Assembly (NCBI GenBank): GCA_021793315.1
Contig: JAJYSZ010000015.1
Coordinates: 1 to 47,814 of the forward strand
Source of the DNA: Bacillota bacterium
Lineage (GTDB): Bacteria > Bacillota > Sulfobacillia > JAJZYS01 > JAJYTV01
Reading direction: 5' to 3'
DNA: 47,814 nt
Translations under genes and position numbers: made by a program
The notes under the pieces: generated by a model
Database searches by the model: none
What the model was told of the DNA's origin: nothing
Seen by the model: only the letters and a program-made list of their open reading frames with translations
Shown here: positions 41,556 through 47,814 of the stretch, one piece after another
Layout: each line of letters opens with the position of its first letter
How positions within the stretch are numbered: position 1 is the stretch's first letter

Positions 41556-43163
41556 CTACTCCTCGCCGATGTGCAGGCCCTTGTCGGCCTCCTCGGCCTC
41601 GGGTGTCTTCCAACCGGAAGCCACACCCCAGTAGTAGAAGATGATGCCCAGGACCGCCACGACCAGGACGTCCCACGGGTATGGGATGACCGGGTCCGGA
41701 GCGCCGAAGTTCTTCGAGCCCCAGAGGGTCATGAGCAGCATCACGACAATGTAGACGATCAGCCAGATGCCAGCCCTGAGGTGCTGGCCCTCGAACTTCT
41801 TGGTGTCGGCGGCGAAGCTCGAGACGCCGTAGGCGTAGAGGACGACGCCGAACAGGATCGCCAGCAGCACCACGGAGTCGACCGCCCAGCCAGACCAGTA
41901 GATGATCAGCGAGGCGATGACGAACGCGAGCGGTGCGATCACGGATAGGCCCTTGAGGTGGAACGGCCGCGGCAGGTTCGGCATCGTCTTGCGGAAGACC
42001 GCAATCGCGACCGGACCTGCGATGTAGGTGAAGACCGTTGCGGAGGAGACGACGCCCACGAGGGCCGCCCACGACGGGAACGGCAGCAGGAAGACGAGGC
42101 CCAGGATCACGGTGGCCAGCAGTGCCACGACCGGCACGCCGCTCTTCGGGTTGATCTTCAGGAACGCCTTCGGGAAGTAGCCGTTGCGCGAGAGCGCGAG
42201 CATGACGCGCGACGTGGAGGCGGTGTAGACGTTGCCTGTGCCGGACGGGGACCAGAGGGCGTCGGCGAACAGCAGCGCTGCCCACCAGCCGAAGCCGACC
42301 GTTCCGACCAGGTTGGCGAACGGCGAGCTGAAGTTGATGCCGGCCCAGCCCTTCGCCAGCGCGGAGGCCGGCATCGCGACGATCCAGGAGAGCTGCAGTC
42401 CGACGTAGAGCACGACGCCGACGATGATGGCCGTCAAGATCGCGCGCGGGATGTCGCGCTGTGGGTTCTTCGCCTCACCGCCGAGGTCCAAGGCTTGCCT
42501 GAAACCCAAGTAGGCGAAGACGATGCCCGCGAGCGGCACGGCTGCCATGATGCCGGAGGTGCCATCCGGGGCGAAGCCGCCGTACGAGCTGAAGTTGTTG
42601 CTGTGGAAGTTCGTCACGAGCAGCAGGATGACCGTGAAGGCCGGAATGATGAACTTGATGAGCGTCCAGACGGTGTTCGTCTTGGCGAACACCTTGACGC
42701 TCCAGTAGTTGAGCATCAAGAACAGGACCATGAGGACGAAAGCGATGATGAGGCCGGCCGTGGAAAGGCTCGTTCCGACATAGAGGCCCGGGACGTAGTA
42801 GTTCGCGAACTGCACCACCGCTTCCGCCTCGATTGGCGGCACGGAGGCGTAGGCGATCAGTGCCGCCCAGCCCATGATGAAGCTCACGAACGTGCCGTGC
42901 GAGTACTGCGGGTAGCGCACCATGGCGCCCGCCTGCGGCAGGGCGCCGCCGAGCTCGGCGTACGTGAGACCGATCAGGAGAACCGCGATGCCACCGATGA
43001 TCCAGGAGAAGATGGCGCCCGGCCCCGCGAGGGCACCGGCCCTGAGCGATCCGTAAAGCCAACCGGAACCGATGATGCCACCGAGGGACGCCATCGTGAG
43101 ATCCAGGTAGGTCAGTTCCTTGCGGAGGTGACCCTGCTGCTGCGCGACTGGCGCAGTTGCCAT
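41556..43163 (-). CDS. APC-family amino-acid permease
   Basis: 535 residues with about 12-14 membrane helices. The N-terminal part reads LTYLDLTMASLGGIIGSGWL (the G-x-x-IGSG substrate-backbone motif of helix 1), then GGIAVLLIGLTYAELGGALP. FAYLGFRQALDLGGEAKNPQ and RDIPRAILTAI match the APC helix 6-7 region. The C-terminal tail is acidic (AEEADKGLHIGEE). The substrate is an amino acid or amine, not decided by sequence. It is alone on this strand with 400 bases of upstream DNA. Confidence 0.92.
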   Translation of the reverse strand: MATAPVAQQQGHLRKELTYLDLTMASLGGIIGSGWLYGSLRAGALAGPGAIFSWIIGGIAVLLIGLTYAELGGALPQAGAMVRYPQYSHGTFVSFIMGWAALIAYASVPPIEAEAVVQFANYYVPGLYVGTSLSTAGLIIAFVLMVLFLMLNYWSVKVFAKTNTVWTLIKFIIPAFTVILLLVTNFHSNNFSSYGGFAPDGTSGIMAAVPLAGIVFAYLGFRQALDLGGEAKNPQRDIPRAILTAIIVGVVLYVGLQLSWIVAMPASALAKGWAGINFSSPFANLVGTVGFGWWAALLFADALWSPSGTGNVYTASTSRVMLALSRNGYFPKAFLKINPKSGVPVVALLATVILGLVFLLPFPSWAALVGVVSSATVFTYIAGPVAIAVFRKTMPNLPRPFHLKGLSVIAPLAFVIASLIIYWSGWAVDSVVLLAILFGVVLYAYGVSSFAADTKKFEGQHLRAGIWLIVYIVVMLLMTLWGSKNFGAPDPVIPYPWDVLVVAVLGIIFYYWGVASGWKTPEAEEADKGLHIGEE

Positions 43164-43533
43164 AAAATCGGTGTCCTCCCTTCACTGGGGGGAAATTTGG
43201 GGGATCATCGCATACAGGGCACTCGGCTAAGTTCCTTATAGCGCCCAGGCTGCGATGGGATTTGGGACACGGCCCTGGGGCCCGTTCGACCCTCCCTCCG
43301 TCCTGTGCGATCTGCCCCGCAATCCCGCCGTCAGGCATTCGCGAGTTGTCGTGAGAATTCGCTTAGAGTCGCGAATCTCCTTTATGCCAAATTGCACTTA
43401 CCCTCTTGGTGTCTCGTTCCAGGTCCAAGAGGGTCCGATTGGACATGTCACTATGGTCCACTTGGACCACGCGCCACGCACGGTCCCGGCTGGGTTGGGT
43501 CGAGCGATTCTGGCCTCCTTGAGCAAAGAAAGT
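43164..43533. promoter_or_regulatory. Upstream region of the permease with two inverted repeats
   Basis: 370 bases with no gene I can support. ATTCGCGA (43337-43344) and TCGCGAAT (43369-43376) form a perfect inverted repeat with a 24-base spacer. TGGTCCA-CT-TGGACCA (43454-43469) is a second perfect palindrome, near further TCCA/TGGA words at 43420-43445. These look like operators for the permease gene. No clear -35/-10 pair stands out. Confidence 0.4.
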
Positions 43534-43556
43534 GGCGCCCCCGAGTTGGGGGCGCC
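43534..43556 (-). terminator. Terminator after tRNA-Ser(GCT)
   Basis: GGCGCCCCC-GAGTT-GGGGGCGCC is a perfect nine-bp stem. On the minus strand it starts ten bases after the tRNA and is followed by ACTTTCTTTG, an imperfect U-tract. Confidence 0.8.
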
Positions 43557-43565
43557 GGAATATTC

Positions 43566-43661
43566 TGGCGGAGGGAGAGGGATTTGAACCCTCGCGGGGC
43601 TTTTTGTTAACCCCCTACAGTCTTAGCAGGACCGCCCCTTCAGCCACTTGGGTATCCCTCC
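43566..43661 (-). tRNA. tRNA-Ser (anticodon GCT)
   Basis: 96 bases including encoded CCA on the minus strand. The acceptor arms GGAGGGA and TCCCTCC pair, with discriminator G. The anticodon arm reads GGTC-CTGCTAA-GACT, giving GCT. The long class II variable arm (stems TAGGGG and CCCCG) and the T-arm AGGGTTCGAATCCCT confirm serine. It reads AGC and AGT codons. Confidence 0.96.
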
Positions 43662-43675
43662 GCGAAGCACTCCGC

Positions 43676-43705
43676 ATTGTACCACGGGCCGCACCAGCCG
43701 ATCAA
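43676..43705 (-). promoter_or_regulatory. Promoter of tRNA-Ser(GCT)
   Basis: On the minus strand TTGATC (43705-43700), an 18-base spacer and TACAAT (43681-43676) lie 14 bases before the tRNA, just after the upstream membrane gene's stop. Confidence 0.6.
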
Positions 43706-43713
43706 CGTTGACC

Positions 43714-44436
43714 TCAGCCGACCTTGAGGCCTCGCCGCTGCAGGAGGTCGCGATACTGGATGTAGAGGACCACCAGCGGGAAGCTGCCGAGCAGGATTCC
43801 GACGGCGGTCGTCACGACGGCCGTGACCGCACCATGGCCGATCGCAGCCGTGAACAGCATCGTCACGAGAAGGCTCACGATCGTCTCCATCAGGAACGAG
43901 ACGAGGGCGATGCCAAGCACCCGCCAGAAGTGTCCTGCCACCAGGCGATAGCTCTCCGAAATGCCCTGCAGGATCCCGCGGTTGCCGAGCACGATCAGGA
44001 AAATGCCCTGCGACAGCCATATCGCGGCGATGATGCCTGGGATGACGACGATCGCAAGGCCGACCCCGATCGCGATCGCGAAGAGAAGGCCGAAGCCGAG
44101 TGCCTCCGGAAAGCGTGAAATGGCAAGCCTGTACCCCTGCAGGGCGCTGGCCGGCCGCCCGATCGCCGCCTGCTGGGCGACGGCCACCACGGCTGCCGTC
44201 TGGAGAATGCCGAGCACGCCGATGAGCAGCGAGATAGGCGCGTTCGACGTGAAGAGGTGTACCGACTGCTGCAGATTTCCCGGCACGCTGTGCGGCATCC
44301 AAAGGGCCTGGATGATCGCCACCGGTATGGCGATGATCGCCTCGGCCAGGGCGAGTTGCCAGAAAGCGCTGCGGAAGATCTGGAACCCCGCGTCGAGCAC
44401 ATCGCCGAAACCCATTCCCTGTCCCGCGGTGCTCAA
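43714..44436 (-). CDS. Polytopic membrane protein, GPDPase-membrane-domain-like
   Basis: 240 residues from TTG 44436, eight bases after GGGAGG; ATG 44415 is the alternative. The frame continues upstream through the tRNA-Ser gene, which is not coding. About six hydrophobic helices are present (LALAEAIIAIPVAIIQALW, LLIGVLGILQTAAVVAVA, ALGFGLLFAIAIGVGLAIVV). The short soluble start MGFGDVLDAGFQIFRSAF resembles the membrane domain found at the N-terminus of some glycerophosphodiesterases and in YciC-like proteins. Function is unknown. It lies between two tRNA-Ser genes. Confidence 0.7.
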   Translation of the reverse strand: MSTAGQGMGFGDVLDAGFQIFRSAFWQLALAEAIIAIPVAIIQALWMPHSVPGNLQQSVHLFTSNAPISLLIGVLGILQTAAVVAVAQQAAIGRPASALQGYRLAISRFPEALGFGLLFAIAIGVGLAIVVIPGIIAAIWLSQGIFLIVLGNRGILQGISESYRLVAGHFWRVLGIALVSFLMETIVSLLVTMLFTAAIGHGAVTAVVTTAVGILLGSFPLVVLYIQYRDLLQRRGLKVG

Positions 44437-44464
44437 CCTCAAAGCCTCCCGCTTGCGGCAAAGC

Positions 44465-44553
44465 TGGCGGAGGGGGTGGGATTCGAACCCACGGAGGCTC
44501 GTCACCTCAGCGGTTTTCAAGACCGCCGCCTTAAACCGCTCGGCCACCCCTCC
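44465..44553 (-). tRNA. tRNA-Ser (anticodon TGA)
   Basis: 89 bases including encoded CCA on the minus strand. The acceptor arms GGAGGGG and CCCCTCC pair, with discriminator G. The anticodon arm has TCTTGAAAA giving TGA, a long variable arm (GAGGTGACGAGCCTC) and the T-arm GTGGGTTCGAATCCCAC. A perfect -10 box TATAAT (44570-44565, minus strand) lies 11 bases upstream, in the 26-base gap after serS, but its -35 region inside serS is poor. Confidence 0.97.
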
Positions 44554-44579
44554 GGCGCTTCGCCATTATAGCACGAGGC

Positions 44580-45836
44580 TTAACGCGGACCGATGCGCTC
44601 CAGGCCCATATAGGGCTGCAGGGCTTCGGGAATGCGCACGCTGCCGTCCCTGTCCTGATACTGCTCCAGGATCGCCGCCATCGTGCGACCCACGGCAAGG
44701 CCCGAGGCATTCAGCGTATGGACGAAGTGCACCTTGCCTTCCTGGTCGCGGTAACGGATATTTGCGCGGCGCGCCTGGAAGTCCCGGAAGTTCGACGCGG
44801 ACGAAATCTCCCGGAAGGTGTCCTGCGACGGCAGCCACACCTCGAGATCCAGCGTTTTGTAGGCCGAGAAGCCGTAATCCATCGTCGGCAACGTGACGAC
44901 CCGGTAATGCAGGTGCAGCCGGCGCAGGATCTCCTCGGCCTCGTCGACGATGACGTCAAGTTCCCTTTCGGACTCCTCCGGCCGCACGAAGTGCACGAGC
45001 TCCACCTTGTTGAACTGGTGCAGGCGAATGAGGCCGCGCGTGTCGCGCCCGGCCGCCCCGGCCTCGGCACGGAAGCAGGCGCTGTAGGCGCAATAGCGGC
45101 GCGGCAGCTCGTCGTCCGGCAGGATCTCCTCCCGGTGCATGTTCGTCACCGGCACCTCCGCCGTCGAGATCAGGAAGTGCCCCGTCTGGGTCTGGAACAT
45201 CTCCTCGCGGAACTTCGGCAGCTGGCCGGTGCCGTAGAGCGCGGGCTCCTGCACGAGGAACGGGGGGAAGATCTCCTCGTAGCCGCGTGAGGTGTGCACG
45301 TCGAGCATGAAGTTGATCAGCGCGCGCTCGAGCTTCGCTCCCAGCCCGCGCTGCAAGGCGAAGCGGGAGCCGGACATGCGCGCCGCGCGGTCGAAGTCCA
45401 GGATGCCGAGATCCGTGCCGATCTCCCAGTGCGGCTTTGGCTCGAAGTCGAAGACGGGCCTGTCGAACAGGACACGCTCCTCGCGCGGCTCGAGTCCGTC
45501 CGGCATGTCGTCGGCAGGTACGTTCGGAATCTGCAGCCAGAGCTCTTGGACCTTGGCCTCAAGCTCGCCGAGCTCGGCCTCCTTGCCCTTCAGTTCCTCG
45601 CCGACTCCGCGCATGCGCTGGATCTCGCCCTGCGCGTCCTTGCCCGCCTTGCGCAGTCCCGCGATCTCCTGGCTCGAGCGGTTGCGCTCGGCCCTCAGAT
45701 CCTCCACGCGCCGCAGGATGACGAGTCTTTCCTCATCCACCCCGAGCGCCTGGTCGAGCAGGCCGGCGGCGTCCCGCCGGCGGAGCCTTCGTCTGTACTC
45801 GTCCTGTTCCTCGCGCAGCTTCCTCGGGTCATGCAT
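44580..45836 (-). CDS. serS: Seryl-tRNA synthetase
   Basis: 418 residues, class II synthetase of normal length. An N-terminal antiparallel coiled coil of about 100 residues ([19 protein letters not shown] onward) grips the long variable arm of tRNA-Ser. Catalytic motif 2 is [20 protein letters not shown] and motif 3 is [20 protein letters not shown]; the serine pocket includes the [10 protein letters not shown] segment. It charges both tRNA-Ser species encoded just downstream. It lies 31 bases after mtnA on the same strand and probably shares the T-box-controlled transcript. Confidence 0.98.
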   Translation of the reverse strand: MHDPRKLREEQDEYRRRLRRRDAAGLLDQALGVDEERLVILRRVEDLRAERNRSSQEIAGLRKAGKDAQGEIQRMRGVGEELKGKEAELGELEAKVQELWLQIPNVPADDMPDGLEPREERVLFDRPVFDFEPKPHWEIGTDLGILDFDRAARMSGSRFALQRGLGAKLERALINFMLDVHTSRGYEEIFPPFLVQEPALYGTGQLPKFREEMFQTQTGHFLISTAEVPVTNMHREEILPDDELPRRYCAYSACFRAEAGAAGRDTRGLIRLHQFNKVELVHFVRPEESERELDVIVDEAEEILRRLHLHYRVVTLPTMDYGFSAYKTLDLEVWLPSQDTFREISSASNFRDFQARRANIRYRDQEGKVHFVHTLNASGLAVGRTMAAILEQYQDRDGSVRIPEALQPYMGLERIGPR

Positions 45837-45867
45837 GTCTTTTGTCCCCCTTGCCTTTCGCGGCTCG

Positions 45868-46860
45868 TCAGAAAGCGTACGGCGGCCTGAAGAGGCCGTC
45901 CTCGCGCACGATCGCCGTCACGAGGTCGCCCGGCGTCACGTCGAACGCTGGGTTCAGCGCATCGCTGCCGGCGCTGGCGACGCGCTGTCCCATGAATTCG
46001 AGCACCTCGCGCGGGTCGCGCTGCTCGATCTCCACCTCCCTGGCGCCGGGCCAGAGAGGATCGCAGCTAGATCGTGGCGCCACCACCGCAAAGGGGATGC
46101 CGTGATGCTTTGCGAGCACGGCGAGACCATACGTGCCGATCTTGTTCGCCGTGCGCCCGTCGCTGCCGATGCGGTCGGCCCCGACGATGACGAGATCCAC
46201 TAGACCCTGTGCCATGCAGTAGGCGGCTGCGCCATCCACGATCACGCGGTGCGGCACGCCTGCCTGGCCGAGTTCGAACGCCGTCAGGCGGGCTCCCTGC
46301 AGTCGCGGCCTGGTCTCGTCGGCCAGTACCTCCGTGAGGCCCAGCTGTTGGTGGGCCAGGCTGATGGCGGCGAAGGCGGTGCCGAGTCCGCCCGTCGCGA
46401 GGGCGCCCGTATTGCAGTGCGTCAGCACCCGCATGCCCGGCCGGAACAGCGGCAGGGCGTTCTGCGCCAGCGCCTCGTCCTCGAGTCGTTGGCCTGCCTT
46501 CATCGCTTCGGCGTGACCGAGCGCGGCCTCGTACCAGCCCGCCGGGCTGCCGGTGAGCAGATCCAGCACGACCTCCACCTCGTGGAGCAGGTTCACGGCT
46601 GTCGGCCGGGCCTGCGCAATCATGTCGGCCAGCATCCTGAGCCGAGCCCCAGGGTCTGCGGCCTCGGCCGCCTCCCGTGCGGCCAGGGCCATCGCGTAAG
46701 CCGCCGCGAGGCCGATGGCCGGCGCGCCGCGCACCGCCATGTCGCGAATGGCGTCACGGGCCTCCGGGGCGCTCTCGATCTCGAGGTATCTTACCGCCTG
46801 CGGCAGCTCGCGCTGGTCCACCAGCCGCAGCTTGCCGTCTGCAAAGTCTACCGCCTGCAC
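45868..46860 (-). CDS. mtnA: S-methyl-5-thioribose-1-phosphate isomerase
   Basis: 330 residues from GTG 46860, eight bases after GGGAGG. It converts methylthioribose-1-phosphate to methylthioribulose-1-phosphate in methionine salvage. The eIF2B-like fold is recognised by [20 protein letters not shown], the catalytic Cys in [15 protein letters not shown], the catalytic Asp in [12 protein letters not shown], and [15 protein letters not shown]. No other methionine-salvage gene is in the window. It stands between a serine-type T-box leader and serS, an odd position for its pathway. Confidence 0.95.
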   Translation of the reverse strand: MQAVDFADGKLRLVDQRELPQAVRYLEIESAPEARDAIRDMAVRGAPAIGLAAAYAMALAAREAAEAADPGARLRMLADMIAQARPTAVNLLHEVEVVLDLLTGSPAGWYEAALGHAEAMKAGQRLEDEALAQNALPLFRPGMRVLTHCNTGALATGGLGTAFAAISLAHQQLGLTEVLADETRPRLQGARLTAFELGQAGVPHRVIVDGAAAYCMAQGLVDLVIVGADRIGSDGRTANKIGTYGLAVLAKHHGIPFAVVAPRSSCDPLWPGAREVEIEQRDPREVLEFMGQRVASAGSDALNPAFDVTPGDLVTAIVREDGLFRPPYAF

Positions 46861-46888
46861 CGCACGCGCCTCCCTTCCGAGGGAACGC

Positions 46889-47105
46889 AAAAAGCGGCCA
46901 TCGCCAAGGGGCGAACGGCCGCTGTGCCACCCTTTTTCAATGCACCCGGTGCATCCTCTCGGCGCGATCACGTGCGCCACGCGTCCGACTCTTCGCCGGC
47001 GGCTCCGGGGCGGAAGCTGCCACGCTGCGTACCGGCTCGCACCTGCCGCCGGCTCTCTCCTGCGCTCGCGCGGGGCCTTCCCCATCTTCGCCCGATGCTA
47101 TGGTG
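46889..47105 (-). ncRNA. T-box leader, predicted to sense tRNA-Ser
   Basis: The minus-strand leader upstream of mtnA has the T-box sequence AGGGTGGCACAGC (46933-46921), close to the AGGGTGGNACCGCG consensus. A terminator follows: AGCGGCC, loop, GGCCGCT and a T-run at 46893-46889. The loop contains TTCGCCCCT, the usual partner in antiterminator switching. Upstream, AGAGAGCCGG and GGTGCGAGCCGG form the distal stem I with its AG bulge and GNUG loop. The proximal stem pairs GGGG with CCCC and CCGCGC with GCGTGG; the 3' side of its internal loop reads CAGCTTCCG, which contains the serine codons AGC and TCC. The bulge TGGC is complementary to the GCCA 3' end of both tRNA-Ser genes here. Uncharged tRNA-Ser should allow read-through into mtnA-serS. 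Confidence 0.85.
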
Positions 47106-47111
47106 TCCATC

Positions 47112-47140
47112 ATTGTAGCCGCACGCGGCCGACTAGGCAA
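47112..47140 (-). promoter_or_regulatory. Promoter of the T-box leader and mtnA-serS
   Basis: On the minus strand TTGCCT (47140-47135), a 17-base spacer and TACAAT (47117-47112) form a good housekeeping promoter. It overlaps the last codons of pdxT. The start site would be near 47105, just ahead of stem I. Confidence 0.7.
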
Positions 47141-47714
47141 GGTGCGCCGCGTGCTGCACGATCTCCTCGAGGAAGTAGCGGTGCAGGCGCCTGTCGTCCG
47201 TAAGCTCGGGATGGAACGACGCCGCAAGGAACCGGCCCTGGCGGCAAAGCACGATCTTGCCGTCCACGCGGCCGAGAATCTCCACGCCCGATCCGACGTC
47301 CGTGACGTAGGGCGCCCGAATGAAGACGCCGCGCAGAGGCTCGCCCGTCACGGGTGCGCCGTCGATCGCCTCCTCGAAGCTCTCGCGCTGGCGGCCGAAC
47401 GCGTTGCGGCGTACCGTCATGCGCATCACGCCGAGGCGCGGCTGCTCCGTTCCCTCGATCTCGTCCGCCATCAGGATCATGCCGGCACAGGTGCCGAAGA
47501 TCGGCAGCTCGCCCTGGCGCAGCACGGGGGCGATCTCGTACTCCTCTAGCAGCATGCCGATGGTCGTCGACTCGCCACCCGGCAGCACGATGCCGTCGAT
47601 GCCCGCAAGGTCGTCACGGCGCTTGACGAGCCGCACTGCGGCACCAAGCGAGGCGAGCACCCGCGCGTGCTCGCGCACGGCTCCCTGAAGGGCCAGAACT
47701 CCGATCGTAGCCAC
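47133..47714 (-). CDS. pdxT: Pyridoxal 5'-phosphate synthase glutaminase subunit
   Basis: 193 residues from GTG 47714, one base after the pdxS stop; a GTG at 47726 is too close to its ribosome site. The class I glutaminase triad is visible: Cys76 in IFGTCAGMILMA, with the His and Glu in the C-terminal SFHPELTDD. The start IGVLALQGAVREH and the PGGESTTIG loop are diagnostic of PdxT. It makes ammonia from glutamine for PdxS. Confidence 0.97.
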   Translation of the reverse strand: MATIGVLALQGAVREHARVLASLGAAVRLVKRRDDLAGIDGIVLPGGESTTIGMLLEEYEIAPVLRQGELPIFGTCAGMILMADEIEGTEQPRLGVMRMTVRRNAFGRQRESFEEAIDGAPVTGEPLRGVFIRAPYVTDVGSGVEILGRVDGKIVLCRQGRFLAASFHPELTDDRRLHRYFLEEIVQHAAHLA

Positions 47715-47715
47715 T

Positions 47716-47814
47716 CTACCAGCCACGCTCCTGCATGCGCTCCGCCGGCGCGATCTTCGAGATTTCGATGCCGGGCATCGCCTCGCCGAGCCCGACCGAG
47801 ACCTCGGCCAGCAC
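47716..47814 (-). CDS. pdxS: Pyridoxal 5'-phosphate synthase subunit PdxS (C-terminal end only)
   Basis: Only the last 32 codons and the stop are inside the window. They read [20 protein letters not shown] and end MQERGW, the conserved PdxS C-terminus. PdxS condenses ribose-5-phosphate, glyceraldehyde-3-phosphate and ammonia into PLP. The gene continues past the right edge and lies one base upstream of pdxT. Confidence 0.93.
   Translation of the reverse strand: MLAEVSVGLGEAMPGIEISKIAPAERMQERGW

Noticed and set aside
43714..44547. Longer N-terminus for the small membrane protein, beginning MAERFKAAVLKTAEVTS
   Set aside because: Those codons are the tRNA-Ser(TGA) gene read as protein; the TTG at 44436 has a proper ribosome binding site.

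Overview
The window looks like a chromosome segment from a high-G+C Bacillota, probably a thermophilic or acidophilic hydrogen-using lineage of the Sulfobacillus, Kyrpidia or Thermaerobacter kind. That placement is inference. It rests on Firmicutes-style hallmarks: strong AGGAGG ribosome binding sites, a T-box leader, a pdxS-pdxT-serS neighbourhood, an S-layer homology protein, CpsC/CpsD-type exopolysaccharide control, and a cytosolic group 3 [NiFe] hydrogenase. I found no rRNA and no CRISPR array.

Positions 1-8442 are an accessory island. It opens with the 3' part of a retron-like reverse transcriptase carrying a long uncharacterised C-terminal domain. A small homing-endonuclease-repeat protein and a serine recombinase follow. 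Next comes a tightly coupled operon: a BCS1-like AAA ATPase, two small membrane proteins, an unknown small protein, two tandem paralogues (one fused to DUF2442), a DUF2283-DUF433 fusion, and last a tyrosine integrase. This island is the best candidate for an undescribed system.

Positions 8575-24945 are an exopolysaccharide locus. On the minus strand, reading from 22859 down to 8575, it encodes an O-antigen-ligase-like protein, a sugar-phosphate transferase, an SLH protein, a Wzz/CpsC-like chain-length regulator, a CpsD-type tyrosine kinase, four glycosyltransferases, a Wzy-like polymerase, and rmlB, rmlD, rmlC and rmlA for dTDP-L-rhamnose. A VanZ-like protein and a MurJ/MVF flippase are divergent on the plus strand. 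The glycosyltransferase part is visibly richer in A+T than its surroundings.

Positions 24983-26644 hold an excisionase-like protein and a second tyrosine integrase beside tRNA-Arg(ACG). Both integrases are followed by the same GGTAGCAAAA motif and a near-identical perfect hairpin.

Positions 26913-38602 are a complete [NiFe]-hydrogenase locus. It has a nickel permease, a fused ferredoxin-like plus flavin reductase subunit, the small and large subunits, HypC-D-E-A-B-F, and a convergent maturation protease whose 3' end overlaps hypF. The subunit make-up fits an NAD(P)-linked group 3b enzyme.

Positions 38928-41523 are a bacterial non-homologous end-joining set made of separate proteins: Ku, a ligase and a LigD-type polymerase. 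An amino-acid permease follows.

Positions 43534-47814 are housekeeping: tRNA-Ser(GCT), a small membrane protein, tRNA-Ser(TGA), serS, mtnA, pdxT and the end of pdxS. A promoter and T-box leader precede mtnA-serS. The leader carries overlapping serine codons in its predicted specifier loop, and its UGGC bulge matches the GCCA end of both tRNA-Ser genes here.
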